Origin: CAVSJO01 sp963728445
GTDB lineage: Bacteria; Gemmatimonadota; Gemmatimonadetes; Longimicrobiales; RSA9
Direction: 5' to 3'
DNA: 64,000 nt
Assembly (NCBI GenBank): GCA_963728445.1
Contig: CAVSJO010000006.1
Coordinates: 248,001 to 312,000, forward strand
Shown here: positions 50,698-59,724 of the stretch, in pieces
Layout of the letters: each line of letters begins with the position of its first letter
How positions within the stretch are numbered: the first letter of the stretch is position 1
Made by a program: the position numbers and the translations under genes
The notes under the pieces: model-generated
The model's database searches: none
Seen by the model: the letters and a program-made list of their open reading frames with translations, nothing else
What the model was told of the DNA's origin: nothing

Positions 50698-51019
50698 CCC
50701 GGCCCCACGGTCCTGAACCGGTCCCGCGGTCCGAGCCGGCCCCACCTTCCGAGCCGGTCCCGGACTGCGATACCGTCTGTGGGGCACGGCCCTTCCCGGG
50801 GCGGGGGCGACCCGGACAGGCGAGGGTTGCGTGCGTTGGGGTGTTCCCCCACATTCCCGCGCCGCAGCCCCCGGGGACCCGGCGGCATGGCCAGGTCCCG
50901 GTCGCCGGGACGGCGATGGGGGCGCGGAGCGGATGGCCGGTGGCGGAATGCGCCGGCCCCTCGGCGGTCGTGAGGCCGCCGAGGTCCGCAGTGAACCACT
51001 ACTTCAGACAGATACGCGG
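50698..51019. other. 322-base intergenic region before the ACIII operon
   Basis: Starts with an 18-base tandem repeat (50699-50770). The rest (50771-51019) is GC-rich with no convincing gene; a longer open frame leading into ActA exists but has no ribosome site or signal peptide. The promoter of the act operon should lie here; I see no confident -35/-10 pair. Confidence 0.5.
50699..50770. repeat. Tandem repeat, four copies of 18 bases
   Basis: Units at 50699-50716, 50717-50734, 50735-50752 and 50753-50770 follow the pattern (G/A)CCGGYCCCRCGGTCCGA with substitutions. The period is exact and the last two copies have diverged most. It lies between the end of the membrane protein gene and the ActA gene. 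Confidence 0.75.
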
Positions 51020-51541
51020 ATGTCACGAGCCAGATGGGCGGTGCTTGCGGTGGGCCTCATGGTCCTCGCGGGCACGGGCGTGATCGCGGCGGGGATCGGA
51101 CCGAGCGAGGCGCCGGAGCCGCAGCCGATCGCGTTTCCCCACGACCTCCACGCCGGCAAGAGCCAGATCCCGTGCATGTACTGCCACTACACGGCGGACC
51201 GCTCGCAGGACGCGGGCATTCCGTCGGTGCAGATGTGCGCCGGATGCCACATCCCGGGCGGCGTGCCGATGCTCCGCGCGGACAGCGTGGGCGTGAAGAA
51301 GCTCGTGGCGTACTGGCAGAAGAAGGAGCCCATTCCCTGGGTGCGCATCCACAAGCTGCCGGATTACGTCCGGTTCCCCCACATGATGCACGTGAACGCG
51401 GGGCTGCAGTGTCAGCAGTGTCACGGGCCCGTGGAGACGATGAAGGAAGTGACTCGGGTGTCCTCCCTCCAGATGGGGTGGTGCATCAGCTGTCACCGAC
51501 AGAACAAGGTCCGCACGGACTGCTGGGTCTGCCACTACTAG
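51020..51541 (+). CDS. actA: Alternative Complex III subunit ActA (pentaheme cytochrome c)
   Basis: 173 residues from ATG 51020. One N-terminal helix (VLAVGLMVLAGTGVIAAGI) anchors or exports it. Five CxxCH heme motifs are visible: CMYCH, CAGCH, CQQCH, CISCH and CWVCH. This is the number and arrangement of ActA, which carries electrons from the complex to the periplasmic acceptor. The motifs and extra His residues (FPHDLH, FPHMMH) resemble class III cytochromes. It begins the act gene set and its stop is 31 bases before actB. Confidence 0.93.
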   Translation: MSRARWAVLAVGLMVLAGTGVIAAGIGPSEAPEPQPIAFPHDLHAGKSQIPCMYCHYTADRSQDAGIPSVQMCAGCHIPGGVPMLRADSVGVKKLVAYWQKKEPIPWVRIHKLPDYVRFPHMMHVNAGLQCQQCHGPVETMKEVTRVSSLQMGWCISCHRQNKVRTDCWVCHY

Positions 51542-51572
51542 CCCGCGCGTGAGGGCAAGAAGGAGTTCGAAG

Positions 51573-54500
51573 ATGGGCAATGGGATGGAGAGGCGGGACT
51601 TCCTGAAGGTGGTCGGCGTCGCCGGCGTCGGCGCCGGTCTCTCCGGCTGCTCCACCGCGTCGGCCGAAAAGCTGATCCCGTACGTCGTACCGCCGGAAGA
51701 CATCCTGCCGGGCATGGCAACGTGGTACCGGACGACGTGCCGCGAGTGCCCCGCCGGCTGCGGAATGAACGTCCGCACGCGCGAGGGGCGGGCCGTGAAG
51801 GTGGAGGGGAATCCGCTCTCACCGATTTCCCACGGAAAGCTGTGCGCGCGCGGTCAGGCCTCGCTGCAGGGCCTCTACGACCCGGACCGCGTGCCGCAGG
51901 CGCTCCAGCGCGCGGGTGACGACTGGCAGAAGATCACCTGGAATCAGGCCGAGCAACGCCTCGTCCAGGAGCTCCAGAAGGCCCGCGGCCGCACCGTCCT
52001 GGTGACTCGCGGCGCCACGGGCTCGATGGACCGGCTGCTCGCCGATTTCGCGTCCGCCGCCGGCATCGAGCTGGTCCGCTGGGACGAGTTCGCCTACGAG
52101 CCGATCCGGGCCGCGAGCATGATGCTCTACGGCGTGGACGCCGTTCCGGTCCACGACTTCGCGCAGGCCGAGGTGGTCGTCAACTTCGGGGCGGACTTCC
52201 TCGAGACCTGGGTCTCCCCGGTCGACTACGCCCACGGCTTCGTACAGGGGCACGCGTACCGGGACGGGAAGCGGGGTCGCCTCATCGCCGTGGGGCCGCA
52301 CCAGTCCCTGACGGACCTGAACGCCGACGAGTGGCTGGCCGTGCGGCCCGGGACGGAGCACATGGTGGCCCTCGCGATGGCCCGCGTGCTCTCCGATCAG
52401 TCCGGGAGCGCCGGCACCGTGGGCGGCGCCGTCGCAAACGTCGACGTCAACGCGGCGGCGGAGGCGGCGGGGGTCCCGGTGGCCCGCATCCGCGCGGCGG
52501 CCGCGCAGTTCGCCCGCAACGGCCGCTCCCTGGCCGTCGGGCCCGGCGTCGGCTCCACGTCCCGGGCGGCCACGGCTCTGGCCGCTGCCGTCGCGGTGCT
52601 GAACGAGGTGGCGGGCAACGTCGGCACGACCGTCCGCTACGACCGGGTCGAGAACGTCGGGCAGGGCCGCTATTCCGACATGCAGCGGCTGCTCCAGCGC
52701 ATCCAGGCGGGCGAGGTGCAGGCCGTCCTGCTGCACGGATCCAATCCGGCCTACGCGATGCCGGAGGGCGACGCGCTCCGCACTGGGCTCGCAAAGGTGC
52801 CCTTCGTCGCGTCGTTCTCGCCCTACCTGGACGAGACCAGCCAGGCCGCGCACCTGCTGCTGCCCGACCACCACTTCCTCGAGAGCTGGGGGGACGTCGA
52901 GCCTCGCACGGGCGTGCACTCCCTGGTCCAGCCCGTCATGGTGCCGGTCTTCCGCACCAAGCAGACGGGCGACGTGCTGCTCAGCGTCGCGCGGCGCGCG
53001 GGTTACGCCCTGCCGACGCAGGCCTCGACCTTCTACGACTACCTTCGCGAGCGGTGGAGCAGCGAGATCCGCCCGCAGGCCGGGGGGGACGGGGGGACGT
53101 TCGACGACTGGTGGATCGATGCGCTGGAGAAGGGCACCGTCACGACCGACCAGACGGCGGGGACCGCCGCGCCTACCGCGAGCGGAGCGGGTCTGGCCCA
53201 GGTGGATTTCGCCGTTCCGTCGTTCGATGCGCCGGACGGTGGCGAGAGCTACACGCTCGTGGTCTACCCGTCGTACCGCTTCTTCGACGGCCGCACGGCG
53301 AACCGGCCGTGGCTGCAGGAGCTGCCCGACCCCATCGGCAAGATCTCGTGGGGCTCGTTCCTCGAAGTGAGTCCGAAGGTCGCCGAGCGTCTGGGCCTGG
53401 ACCTGGGCAGCGTCGTCGAGGTGACGACGCCGCATGGCAAGGCGGAGGTGCCGGTGTTCCCGTTCCCCGGCGTCCGGGAGGACGTGGTCGCGCTGCAGCT
53501 CGGCCAGGGGCATGAGGCGTACGGGCGCTACGCGCAGGACCGGGGCGTGAACGCCGCGCGGCTGCTGGCTCCACAGGTCGAGTCGCCGTCGGGCGGCCTC
53601 GTCTACATCCAGACGTCAGCCACACTGAGGCCGACAGGCGAATGGGAGCGGGTGGCGAACACGGCGGGTCGGCAGACGGAGGCCGGGCGGGACGTCCACG
53701 AGACGATCGAGATCGGAGAGGCGAGGCGGCTGGAGAGGGCGGGCGCCCTCGCCGCAGGCGCCGTCGCGGGGGGCCAGGGTCCCGAGGAGGGCGTGCCTGA
53801 AGGCGGTGCGCACCAGAACGCCGAGCACGGCGGCTACGGACAGCCATCCAGGGCCGAGCACGAGGAGGAGGTGCCGCTGAGCGAGAAGGAGATCTCGCAG
53901 CTCCAGGGCTCCGGCGGCTTCCGGCCGATGACGTTCAAGTCCGGGCCCGCGGCGTATCCCTCTCCGGAGACGTACTACGGCGAGTACAGCGAGGCGAACC
54001 CGCGCTGGGCCATGGCGATCGACCTCGAGCGGTGCATCGGCTGCAGCGCGTGCATGACGGCCTGCTACGCGGAGAACAACATCGGCATCGTCGGGCCGAA
54101 GCTGATCTCGAACGGCCGCATCCTCTCGTGGATGCGCATCGAGCGCTACTTCGAGGAGACGGAGGACGGGCAGCTCGAGCGGACCGGCTTCCTGCCCATG
54201 CTCTGTCAGCAGTGCGGTCAGGCACCGTGTGAACCCGTCTGTCCGGTGTACGCGGCGTACCACACGCCCGACGGTCTCAACGGACAGGTCTACAACCGCT
54301 GCGTGGGTACGCGGTACTGCGCCAACAACTGCCCGTACAAGGTCCGTTACTACAACTGGTTCAGCTGGGAGTGGCCGGAGCCGCTGAACTGGCAGCTCAA
54401 TCCGGACGTGACGGTGCGGGAGAAGGGCATCATGGAGAAGTGCTCTTTCTGCGTGCATCGGATCCGGGAGGCTCAGCACGTGGCCCGACTGGAAGGGCGG

Positions 54501-54704
54501 GGCGTCGCGGACGGGGAGATCACCCCGGCGTGCGCCCAGACGTGCCCCGGGGACGCGATCGTGTTCGGAAACATCAAGGACCCGAACTCGCGGGTCGCGC
54601 GCACGGCGGCGTCGGGACGTGGCTACCGCGTGCTCGAGGAACTGAATACCCAGCCGGGCATCACCTACCTGAAGAAGGTGGTGCCGGAAGCTTCGGAGGC
54701 CTGA
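51573..54704 (+). CDS. actB: Alternative Complex III subunit ActB (molybdopterin-oxidoreductase-like fused to iron-sulfur domain)
   Basis: 1043 residues from ATG 51573 (AAGGAG upstream). A twin-arginine-like signal (ERRDFLKVVGVAGVGAGLSG) is followed by a molybdopterin-oxidoreductase-like domain (about 50-700). Its first part keeps Cys residues (TTCRECPAGCGMN, GKLCARGQ), although family members bind no molybdenum. The C-terminal domain (about 805-1043) has four ferredoxin-type cysteine sets: CIGCSACMTACYAE, CQQCGQAPCEPVCPVY, CVGTRYCANNCPYK and KCSFC...CAQTCPGDAI. It links quinol oxidation at ActC to the cytochrome subunits. An acidic/Gly-rich linker joins the two parts. Complete for the family. 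Confidence 0.95.
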   Translation: MGNGMERRDFLKVVGVAGVGAGLSGCSTASAEKLIPYVVPPEDILPGMATWYRTTCRECPAGCGMNVRTREGRAVKVEGNPLSPISHGKLCARGQASLQGLYDPDRVPQALQRAGDDWQKITWNQAEQRLVQELQKARGRTVLVTRGATGSMDRLLADFASAAGIELVRWDEFAYEPIRAASMMLYGVDAVPVHDFAQAEVVVNFGADFLETWVSPVDYAHGFVQGHAYRDGKRGRLIAVGPHQSLTDLNADEWLAVRPGTEHMVALAMARVLSDQSGSAGTVGGAVANVDVNAAAEAAGVPVARIRAAAAQFARNGRSLAVGPGVGSTSRAATALAAAVAVLNEVAGNVGTTVRYDRVENVGQGRYSDMQRLLQRIQAGEVQAVLLHGSNPAYAMPEGDALRTGLAKVPFVASFSPYLDETSQAAHLLLPDHHFLESWGDVEPRTGVHSLVQPVMVPVFRTKQTGDVLLSVARRAGYALPTQASTFYDYLRERWSSEIRPQAGGDGGTFDDWWIDALEKGTVTTDQTAGTAAPTASGAGLAQVDFAVPSFDAPDGGESYTLVVYPSYRFFDGRTANRPWLQELPDPIGKISWGSFLEVSPKVAERLGLDLGSVVEVTTPHGKAEVPVFPFPGVREDVVALQLGQGHEAYGRYAQDRGVNAARLLAPQVESPSGGLVYIQTSATLRPTGEWERVANTAGRQTEAGRDVHETIEIGEARRLERAGALAAGAVAGGQGPEEGVPEGGAHQNAEHGGYGQPSRAEHEEEVPLSEKEISQLQGSGGFRPMTFKSGPAAYPSPETYYGEYSEANPRWAMAIDLERCIGCSACMTACYAENNIGIVGPKLISNGRILSWMRIERYFEETEDGQLERTGFLPMLCQQCGQAPCEPVCPVYAAYHTPDGLNGQVYNRCVGTRYCANNCPYKVRYYNWFSWEWPEPLNWQLNPDVTVREKGIMEKCSFCVHRIREAQHVARLEGRGVADGEITPACAQTCPGDAIVFGNIKDPNSRVARTAASGRGYRVLEELNTQPGITYLKKVVPEASEA

Positions 54705-54710
54705 GCGAGC

Positions 54711-56129
54711 ATGGCGACAGTGACACGCTCGGAAACGCATCCCGGGATCGGCACGTACGCCGAGGTAAACCGGGACATCCTGAAGATGCTCAGTCGCCCC
54801 GGACGGGGCTACTGGATCCTGCTCGCGACGGCCATCGCCGGCGTCGGCCTGCTGGGCTTCTCGTTCGCGACACAGCTGTACCTGGGCATCGGGATGACGG
54901 GGCTGCGAAATCCCGTCGGCTGGGGCGTCTACATCACGACGTTCGTCTTCTGGGTCGGCATCGCGCACTCGGGCACGCTGATCTCGGCGATCCTGTACCT
55001 CTTCCGCGCGCGCTGGCGCCAGTCGATCTACCGCGCGGCGGAAGCCATGACCGTCTTCGCCGTGATGACGGCAGGCCTGTTCCCGATCATCCATCTCGGG
55101 CGCAACTGGTTCTTCTACTGGCTGCTCCCCTACCCGAACCAGCGCGGCATCTGGCCGAACTTCCGGTCGCCGCTGCTCTGGGACGTGTTCGCGGTGAGCA
55201 CCTACTTCACCGTCAGCGCGACGTTCTTCTACCTCGGCATGGTGCCGGACATCGCCGCCGCCCGGGACGCGACCAACGTGAAGTGGCGGAAGAAGCTCTA
55301 CACGACGCTGTCCCTCGGCTGGCGCGGCACGCAGGAGGAGTGGAAGCATTTCACGCGTGCGTACCTGTACCTGGCCGCGCTGGCGACGCCGCTGGTGCTG
55401 TCGGTGCACTCCGTTGTGTCCTGGGACTTCGCGATGTCGATCGTGCCGGGCTGGCACTCGACGATCTTCGCGCCCTACTTCGTGGCCGGGGCCATCTTCA
55501 GCGGGCTGGCGATGGTCATCACCCTGCTGGTGCCGCTGCGGAAGATCTTCCACCTGGAGAACTACTTCACGCCGCGGCACTTCGACATGATGTCGCGGCT
55601 GATCCTGCTCACCTCGCTGGTGGTCAGCTACGCGTACCTGTGCGAGATCTTCATCGCCTGGTACAGCCACGGCGCTGCGGAATGGGAGGGCAACTACATC
55701 ACGAGCGCGCTGCGCGGGAACATGTGGTGGGCCGGGGCCATCATGCTGACGTGCAACGTGGTGGTGCCGCAGATGCTGTGGTTCAAGCACGTCCGTCGCA
55801 GCATCCCGGCTCTCTTCACCATCACGATCTTCATCAACATCGGCATGTGGTTCGAGCGCTTCGTGATCATCGTCGCGAGCCTCAGCCACGAGTACGAGCC
55901 CTGGCAGTTCGCCTACTACAAGCCTTCGTGGGTCGAGATGGGCATCCTGGTGGGCAGCTTCTGCTGGTTCTTCATGTGGTTCCTGATCTTCATCCGGGTG
56001 CTGCCGCCCGTCTCCGTCGCGGAGCTGAAGGAGGTCCTGCCTCCCCCGCTCCGACGCGGCGGTCCCGCCAGCATCACGGCCCGGGGCGGCGGAACGGCCG
56101 CCATCGAAGGGGGCGGCAACCATGAGTGA
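54711..56129 (+). CDS. actC: Alternative Complex III subunit ActC (NrfD-like, quinol-binding)
   Basis: 472 residues from ATG 54711, six bases after actB. About ten membrane helices of the NrfD/PsrC type are visible (e.g. WILLATAIAGVGLLGFSFA, GVYITTFVFWVGIAHSGTL, LILLTSLVVSYAYLCEIFIA, MGILVGSFCWFFMWFLIFI). The characteristic HSGTLISAILYLFR segment and WYSHGAAEWE loop occur in ActC. It holds a quinol site and may take part in proton movement. The C-terminus is Gly-rich and overlaps actD by eight bases. Confidence 0.94.
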   Translation: MATVTRSETHPGIGTYAEVNRDILKMLSRPGRGYWILLATAIAGVGLLGFSFATQLYLGIGMTGLRNPVGWGVYITTFVFWVGIAHSGTLISAILYLFRARWRQSIYRAAEAMTVFAVMTAGLFPIIHLGRNWFFYWLLPYPNQRGIWPNFRSPLLWDVFAVSTYFTVSATFFYLGMVPDIAAARDATNVKWRKKLYTTLSLGWRGTQEEWKHFTRAYLYLAALATPLVLSVHSVVSWDFAMSIVPGWHSTIFAPYFVAGAIFSGLAMVITLLVPLRKIFHLENYFTPRHFDMMSRLILLTSLVVSYAYLCEIFIAWYSHGAAEWEGNYITSALRGNMWWAGAIMLTCNVVVPQMLWFKHVRRSIPALFTITIFINIGMWFERFVIIVASLSHEYEPWQFAYYKPSWVEMGILVGSFCWFFMWFLIFIRVLPPVSVAELKEVLPPPLRRGGPASITARGGGTAAIEGGGNHE

Positions 56130-56661
56130 GCAGACGGGAAGCGCCGTCCTCGGCGTCTTCCAGGAGCTGGACGGCGCCATCGAGGCCATCGACACGCTGC
56201 GCGGGAAGGGTCTGAAGGACCTGACCGTCTTCGCGCCGCTGCCGCAGCACGACCTGGAGCATTCGCTGCACCTGCCCCAGAGCCCGGTGCGCATCTACAC
56301 CCTCGTCGGCGGCCTGACCGGGACGGCCACGGGCTTCGCGTTCGGAACCTGGACGTCCCTGGACTGGCCTCTCATCACCGGCGGCAAGCCGATCATCTCG
56401 CTGCCGCCCTTCGTCATCATCGCGTTCGAGCTGACGATCCTGTTCGGCGCGCTCTCGACGGTGCTCGGCCTGTTCATCACGGCAAGGCTGCCGAGGCGCA
56501 AAGCCGAGCTGCTCTACGACCCGTCGTTCTCCGCCGGCAGCTTCGGCGTGCTGGTCGCCGCGCCTGCAGACCGCACCGCCGAGGCGCGCCAGGTTCTCGA
56601 GAGCTGCGGCGCTTCGGAGGTTCGGGAGGGATCCCAGGAGGTGGGTGTTGTCACGGACTGA
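56122..56661 (+). CDS. actD: Alternative Complex III subunit ActD (DUF3341)
   Basis: 179 residues. The N-terminal part (VLGVFQELDGAIEAIDTLRG, LTVFAPLPQHDLEHSLHLPQ) and two membrane helices (TLVGGLTGTATGFAFGTW; VIIAFELTILFGALSTVLG) are the DUF3341/ActD layout. The cytoplasmic C-terminal domain (GSFGVLVAAPADRTAEARQV) has a ferredoxin-like look. ActD is a small membrane subunit of the complex. It overlaps both neighbours (8 and 17 bases). Confidence 0.92.
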   Translation: MSEQTGSAVLGVFQELDGAIEAIDTLRGKGLKDLTVFAPLPQHDLEHSLHLPQSPVRIYTLVGGLTGTATGFAFGTWTSLDWPLITGGKPIISLPPFVIIAFELTILFGALSTVLGLFITARLPRRKAELLYDPSFSAGSFGVLVAAPADRTAEARQVLESCGASEVREGSQEVGVVTD

Positions 56662-57472
56662 CTGGCGAGCCCGGATGAGGCCGGGCGGAGCGCTCCTCGT
56701 CGCCGCGGGCCTGGCCCTCGGCGCCGCAGGATGCACGCAGATCGATACGGCCCTGGCGAGCGTGCCGTTCTTCAGCTCCATGAAGAGGGCGCCGTCGTAT
56801 TACCCCTACGAAATGCCCCGACCGGAGCCGGCGCATTCGGTGCCGTTCGCCGCGCCGAACGGGGATTACCTGCCCCGCTTCGCCAATACGGTGCCCGGGC
56901 TCGACTCTCTCGCCGCGTACGTTACGCCGCCGAAGACGACGTACTCCACGGCTGAGCTCGAGCGGGGCAAGGGCCTCTTCCACAGGAACTGCATGCCGTG
57001 CCACGGGCCGGCCGGGAAGGGCAATGGCCCGATCGTCGGGCCCGGGCGCTTCCCCTTCGCCCCGGACCTCACGCTGCCGATCACCGTCGATCGCACCGAC
57101 GGCTACCTCTTTGCCATCATGACCCAGGGCCGTGGTCTCATGCCCCCATACGGTGAGCGTATTGCCCGGTCCGATCGCTGGCTCGTCGTCGCCTACCTCC
57201 GTGAGCTGCAGAAGGCGTCCGCCACCGGCGGGACGCCGGCCGTCGGCGTGATCCAGCCGGCGCCGGGCGACATCGGATGGGCGCCGCCCGCCCGTGGAAT
57301 GATCGGGCTCCCGCCCAGCGCCACCGAGCAGTACGGCGGCGAGTTCGGCGGCGACGCGGCGGCGCCCACGGGGGGTGCGGGTACGACGTCGCCCTCCGCA
57401 CCGGACAGTGCGGCGGCGAGTCCGCAGGGCAGCAACGGCGCGCCGGGGACCGGCGTCCAGGGGAGGAGCTGA
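56645..57472 (+). CDS. actE: Alternative Complex III subunit ActE (monoheme cytochrome c)
   Basis: 275 residues from GTG 56645 (AGGAGG just upstream; TTG 56648 is an alternative). A hydrophobic segment with a lipobox-like LGAAGC at about 27-32 suggests a lipoprotein. One CMPCH heme motif (KGLFHRNCMPCHGPAGKG) and Met in GLMPPYGERI complete a class I cytochrome c fold. The C-terminal 70 residues are Pro/Gly/Ala-rich, an extension not needed for the fold. ActE receives electrons from the complex at the periplasmic face. Confidence 0.92.
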   Translation: MLSRTDWRARMRPGGALLVAAGLALGAAGCTQIDTALASVPFFSSMKRAPSYYPYEMPRPEPAHSVPFAAPNGDYLPRFANTVPGLDSLAAYVTPPKTTYSTAELERGKGLFHRNCMPCHGPAGKGNGPIVGPGRFPFAPDLTLPITVDRTDGYLFAIMTQGRGLMPPYGERIARSDRWLVVAYLRELQKASATGGTPAVGVIQPAPGDIGWAPPARGMIGLPPSATEQYGGEFGGDAAAPTGGAGTTSPSAPDSAAASPQGSNGAPGTGVQGRS

Positions 57473-57474
57473 AG

Positions 57475-58758
57475 ATGATGGAGCGGGCTGTCACCGAGAT
57501 CCCGGTGCGGCGCTACGAGCGATTCCCCCGCACGGGCGGTCTGATCGCGGCGGTGCTCTTCGTGGTGGGCGTCCTCGGATGGGCCGCGGCGCTCAGCGTC
57601 GACGCCGACCGGGCGTGGCGCGCGTACCTCTTCAACTGGCTGTTCTGGACCGGGCTGGGCTTCGGCACCGTGATGTTCGCCGCCGCACTCGTCATCGTCC
57701 GAGCGATCTGGGCGCGGACGGTGCGGCGCATTGCGCTCTCGACCATCGGTTTCCTGCCGATCGCCGTTCTGCTCATGATCCCGCTGTTCTTCGTCGGGCC
57801 CCACATCCTTCCGTGGGTGCGCTACGGGGCGGGTCAGCAGGCGGCCTACCTGAACATGCCGTTCCTTACCGCACGCAACCTGGTGATGATGTCGCTGCTG
57901 ACGCTCGTCGCCTACGTCTTCGCCTACTGGGCGCTGCGGCCCGACGCGGGACTGATGCGGGAGTCGGGGGACGCGGCGGCGAGCCGCGGCATCTTCGGCT
58001 TCCTGAGTCGCGGCTGGCGCGGGATCGAGCAGGAGGAAGTCCGGGCGACGCGGCGGCTCGGGCGTCTCGCCCCGATCTTCGGACTCGTCTACGCCTTCAC
58101 GTTCACGATCGTCGCGTTCGACTTCATCCTCTCCCTCGAGGACGAGTGGTGGAGCACGCTGATCGGTCCGTACTTCTTCGCGGGCGCATTCCTCAGCGGC
58201 ATCGCACTCACCGCGTTCCTTTCCGTCGTGCACCGGAAGCGGCTCGGGCTGGAGTCGCTCATCGACACGCCCCAGCTGCACGATCTCGGAAAGCTGACCT
58301 TCGCATTCTGCGTGTTCTGGGCGTATCTCTTCTGGGCCCAGTACATCGTGATCTGGTACGGCCAGTTGCCCTCCGAGCAGGCGTTCGTCGTGCACCGCCT
58401 GGGAGGCGTCTTCCGGCCGCTCTCCATCACGGTCCTGAGCCTCATCTTCATCGTCCCGTTCTTCGGACTGCTCGGTGTGCTGCCGAAGAAGACGCCGGCG
58501 TGGCTGGGCGGCGCGACGCTCGTCATCCTGATCGGCCTGTGGTTCGAGCGCTACATCCTCACCTACCCGTCGTACTACGTCGGCGCGGACAGCATCCCCC
58601 TCGGCTGGCCGGAGGTCGTCACCGGCCTCGCCTTCGCCGGCGTGTTCTCCGCGTGCGTCATGTGGTTCCCCACGAAGTTCCCCATCCTGCAGATGTGGGA
58701 ACCGTACTACGAGCCGGAGCTGGCGGAGCGGCCCGACGAGTTCCAGACCGCGACCTGA
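57475..58758 (+). CDS. actF: Alternative Complex III subunit ActF (second NrfD-like membrane subunit)
   Basis: 427 residues from ATG 57475 (GGGGAGGAG upstream). About ten membrane helices (e.g. LFNWLFWTGLGFGTVMFAAA, LVYAFTFTIVAFDFILSL, LSITVLSLIFIVPFFGLLG). The family's WFERYILTYPSYY and polar EQYIVIWYGQLP-like segments are visible. ActF resembles ActC and forms the second NrfD-type core. No cytochrome c oxidase genes follow; a strong terminator closes the operon. Other ACIII operons are often followed by caa3-type oxidase genes. Confidence 0.93.
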   Translation: MMERAVTEIPVRRYERFPRTGGLIAAVLFVVGVLGWAAALSVDADRAWRAYLFNWLFWTGLGFGTVMFAAALVIVRAIWARTVRRIALSTIGFLPIAVLLMIPLFFVGPHILPWVRYGAGQQAAYLNMPFLTARNLVMMSLLTLVAYVFAYWALRPDAGLMRESGDAAASRGIFGFLSRGWRGIEQEEVRATRRLGRLAPIFGLVYAFTFTIVAFDFILSLEDEWWSTLIGPYFFAGAFLSGIALTAFLSVVHRKRLGLESLIDTPQLHDLGKLTFAFCVFWAYLFWAQYIVIWYGQLPSEQAFVVHRLGGVFRPLSITVLSLIFIVPFFGLLGVLPKKTPAWLGGATLVILIGLWFERYILTYPSYYVGADSIPLGWPEVVTGLAFAGVFSACVMWFPTKFPILQMWEPYYEPELAERPDEFQTAT

Positions 58759-58793
58759 CGGGCGCGGTCCGGGCGCAGCCCCCGGTCGATACG

Positions 58794-58831
58794 AAGGTCG
58801 GGAGGGTGCAGTTGCCCTCCCGACCTTTTTT
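58794..58831 (+). terminator. Rho-independent terminator of the act operon
   Basis: AAGGTCGGGAGGG (58794-58806) pairs perfectly with CCCTCCCGACCTT (58815-58827), loop of eight, followed by a T-run to 58831. It is 35 bases after the actF stop. Confidence 0.9.
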
Positions 58832-58861
58832 CACGGCGTCCGATCGCCCTTCGAGCGGCGG

Positions 58862-59656
58862 CTAGTCCTGCCCTTCCGCCAGGAACTGCTCCCGCACGCC
58901 GCACGCCTTCTGGATCTCGATCGCGATGGCGCGGAAGAAGTTCGCCTCCTGCCCGTCCAGCCCCGCCCGTCGGGCGACGGCGCGGACCGTCCGCATGAGC
59001 GCTTCCGGGCGGCGGGTCTTGTAGAAGTCCAGGGCGTGCAGCGCCCGCTCGGTCTCGAGGAAGAGGAGCCGGCGCTGCTCCCAGGTCGCGGGTGGTGCCT
59101 TCTTCTTCGAGCGGGGGAGTGGCCGATCGCTGCCGGGGCCCGCCAGCCAGATCTCGTAGCAGACGAGAAGCACCGCCTGGGCCAGGTTGAGGGAGCGGTG
59201 CGCGGGGTCCGTCGGGATGTTCAGGAGGAGGTCACAGCGGTCCAGGTCCTCCGTGGTCATGCCGGCGTCCTCACGGCCGAAGACGAGGGCGACGTCCCCA
59301 CCCGAAGCCGCCATCGTCCAAAGCTCCGGCGCGGCTTCCCGCGGGTGCTGCCACACGAAGCGCGCCGACCGGCGCCGCGCCGTGGTGCCGACCACGTACG
59401 TCGAGTCCTGCAGGGCCGAGCGGAGGGACTCGTGGTGCTCGACCCGCTCCAGCACGGGACCCGCGTTGTGCGCGATGCCGGTGATCCGGCGCTCGTCGTA
59501 TTCCGCCGGGTTGACCAGGCGGAGCCGCCGGAGACCCATGTTCGTCATGGCGCGCACGGCCCCCGCGATGTTCACCAGGTCCTGCGTCTCGTTCAGCACG
59601 ACGACGAACCGGTCGGCCGCGACGGCGTGCCGTGCTGCATTCGTTCGTTCGGTCAT
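58862..59656 (-). CDS. trmJ: SpoU/TrmH-family RNA 2'-O-methyltransferase (TrmJ-like)
   Basis: 264 residues from ATG 59656. The SPOUT knot motifs are visible: VVLNETQDLVNIAGAVRAM (N-terminal motif 1), ALVFGREDAGMTTEDLDRCD (motif 2) and LNIPTDPAHRSLNLAQAVLL (motif 3, with the SLNLAQAV signature). The C-terminal helical region (LHALDFYKTRRPEALMRTVR) is that of TrmJ, which methylates tRNA at position 32. Another target within the family cannot be excluded. It is the last of three minus-strand genes. Confidence 0.85.
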   Translation of the reverse strand: MTERTNAARHAVAADRFVVVLNETQDLVNIAGAVRAMTNMGLRRLRLVNPAEYDERRITGIAHNAGPVLERVEHHESLRSALQDSTYVVGTTARRRSARFVWQHPREAAPELWTMAASGGDVALVFGREDAGMTTEDLDRCDLLLNIPTDPAHRSLNLAQAVLLVCYEIWLAGPGSDRPLPRSKKKAPPATWEQRRLLFLETERALHALDFYKTRRPEALMRTVRAVARRAGLDGQEANFFRAIAIEIQKACGVREQFLAEGQD

Positions 59657-59724
59657 GGCGGGAAGGTGGCCCCCGCGCCCCCGGGATGCAACGCGGGTCG
59701 CACGAAGGACCCGCCGGGGGCCAT

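Noticed and set aside
50699..50770. A short CRISPR-like array
   Set aside because: The 18-base units are directly adjacent with no spacers and no cas genes are nearby.
50831..51019. Longer N-terminus for ActA
   Set aside because: Adds a Gly/Arg-rich segment before the export helix, unlike any ActA; ATG 51020 gives the normal length.
51573..58758. Polysulfide or nitrite reductase operon (PsrABC/Nrf type)
   Set aside because: The pentaheme ActA, the fused ActB, the DUF3341 subunit, a monoheme cytochrome and two NrfD proteins together are specific to Alternative Complex III.
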